DNA from: Chloroflexota bacterium
GTDB taxonomy: Bacteria; Chloroflexota; Anaerolineae; Anaerolineales; Villigracilaceae
DNA: 5,536 nucleotides
Reading direction: 5' to 3'
Assembly (NCBI GenBank): GCA_021796155.1
Contig: JAJYOO010000196.1
Span: forward strand, 1 to 5,536
Shown: positions 5,091-5,536 of the stretch, piece after piece
How the letters are laid out: each line of letters opens with the position of its first letter
Position numbering within the stretch: position 1 is the stretch's first letter
The notes under the pieces: generated by a model
What the model was told of the DNA's origin: nothing
Databases searched by the model: none
What the model saw: only the letters and a program-made list of their open reading frames with translations
Position numbers and translations under genes: made by a program

Positions 5091-5536
5091 TTAGTGAAGA
5101 ATTGAGTATTTACTGGTTCTTCCAACATTGCCTTTAATAAGCTGGTGCCTTTTCAAGAGCTGCAACATTCGTTTAGATCTGCAAGCTGATCCCGCAAGAA
5201 TAGCCTGAAGCTGTTGCTCTGACTGTGGCCCGTTATCACGGATGGTTTGCAATATTTTTATGCCGTATTGCTGATACTTCTCGACGGCATTTGTTGAGTT
5301 GCAATCTACTTGAAATTCTGAAACTCTTTTTGAAAAAGGGAGGAGATTAAGTTGGTCTCGCACGAAGTTTTCTAGAGCAGGTACATTGATATATTCGTGT
5401 CGATTCAAGTGTCCAATATCGGACAAAAGCCAAGTTGGCATCTTCCCCTTGCTCTTGCGTTTTCGGAAGGTAATATAAACCTGATCTTCTACCTTTATCG
5501 AAAGGGTATATCCTAATTCAAGAATAACATTTGGAC
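5091..5536 (-). CDS. C-terminal part of an unrecognised protein with a winged-helix end, cut at right edge
   Basis: The frame is open from the window edge to TAA at 5091, giving 147 visible residues, so the true start is probably outside. An internal ATG at 5441 has no clear ribosome site, and the in-frame sequence before it (YTLSIKVEDQVYITFRKRK) looks like real protein. The last 60 residues have the pattern of a winged helix-turn-helix: helix KYQQYGIKILQTIRDNG, helix SEQQLQAIL, recognition-type helix SKRMLQLLKRHQLI, then a wing GNVGRTSKYSIL. That suggests DNA binding or a protein-interaction wing domain. The middle, LNRHEYINVPALENFVRDQL, is not recognised. The gene converges on the aldolase fragment and is AT-richer than the left block. 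Function unknown; it could be a regulator or part of a defence or mobile-element protein, but nothing visible decides this. Confidence 0.7.
   Translation of the reverse strand, partial: PNVILELGYTLSIKVEDQVYITFRKRKSKGKMPTWLLSDIGHLNRHEYINVPALENFVRDQLNLLPFSKRVSEFQVDCNSTNAVEKYQQYGIKILQTIRDNGPQSEQQLQAILAGSACRSKRMLQLLKRHQLIKGNVGRTSKYSILH

Noticed and set aside
1..5536. tRNA, rRNA or CRISPR array
   Set aside because: I saw no cloverleaf, rRNA signature or regularly spaced repeats anywhere in the window.

Overview
The window reads as ordinary chromosomal DNA from an uncultured-type bacterium. My best guess is Chloroflexota, probably Anaerolineae-like. This rests on the look of the genes (an E. coli FbaB-like class I aldolase, a large GT-C-like membrane protein with a GPAPAL-type motif, a CoxM-type flavoprotein, mid-range GC); no phylogenetic marker is present, so the assignment is tentative.

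Left block, minus strand (1-1932). Three genes are read right to left. A 174-residue helical protein of unknown function (1326-1850) has a good Shine-Dalgarno site and a well-spaced sigma70-type promoter. Next is a 150-residue protein (713-1165) that joins a four-cysteine zinc ribbon to a lone EF-Tu domain II with no GTPase domain. Last is the N-terminal two thirds of the FAD subunit of a molybdenum hydroxylase (1-575), cut by the window edge. Terminator-like hairpins lie between consecutive genes, and the second gene has its own candidate promoter, so they look like separate transcription units rather than one operon.

Middle block, plus strand (1920-3219). A class I fructose-1,6-bisphosphate aldolase of the FbaB/DhnA type (2092-3174) is complete. 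Its start is fixed by AAGGAGA, and a strong 14-bp hairpin terminator follows it. The leader contains an inverted pair of a CACCACGGAGA-type repeat.

Right block (3220-5536). A large polytopic membrane protein (3415-4905), probably a GT-C-fold glycosyltransferase-like protein, has a visibly more AT-rich gene. Behind it is a second, truncated copy of the last 31 codons plus stop of the aldolase gene (4960-5055). It is followed by a GAGA-loop hairpin and then by the convergent C-terminal part of a winged-helix protein that runs off the right edge.

The most notable architecture is the pair of direct repeats formed by the two aldolase 3' ends, 1881 bp apart, which bracket the membrane-protein gene. 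The two ends differ at 12 of 96 positions, almost all synonymous. The stub therefore came from a second functional aldolase allele or paralogue, not from slow decay of a recent copy. This marks a rearrangement or insertion boundary. No integrase or transposase is visible. The other point of interest is the zinc-ribbon/EF-Tu-domain-II protein. The genes do not form one obvious pathway: the aldolase serves glycolysis/gluconeogenesis, the flavoprotein belongs to a molybdenum hydroxylase, and the membrane protein probably acts on envelope glycans.
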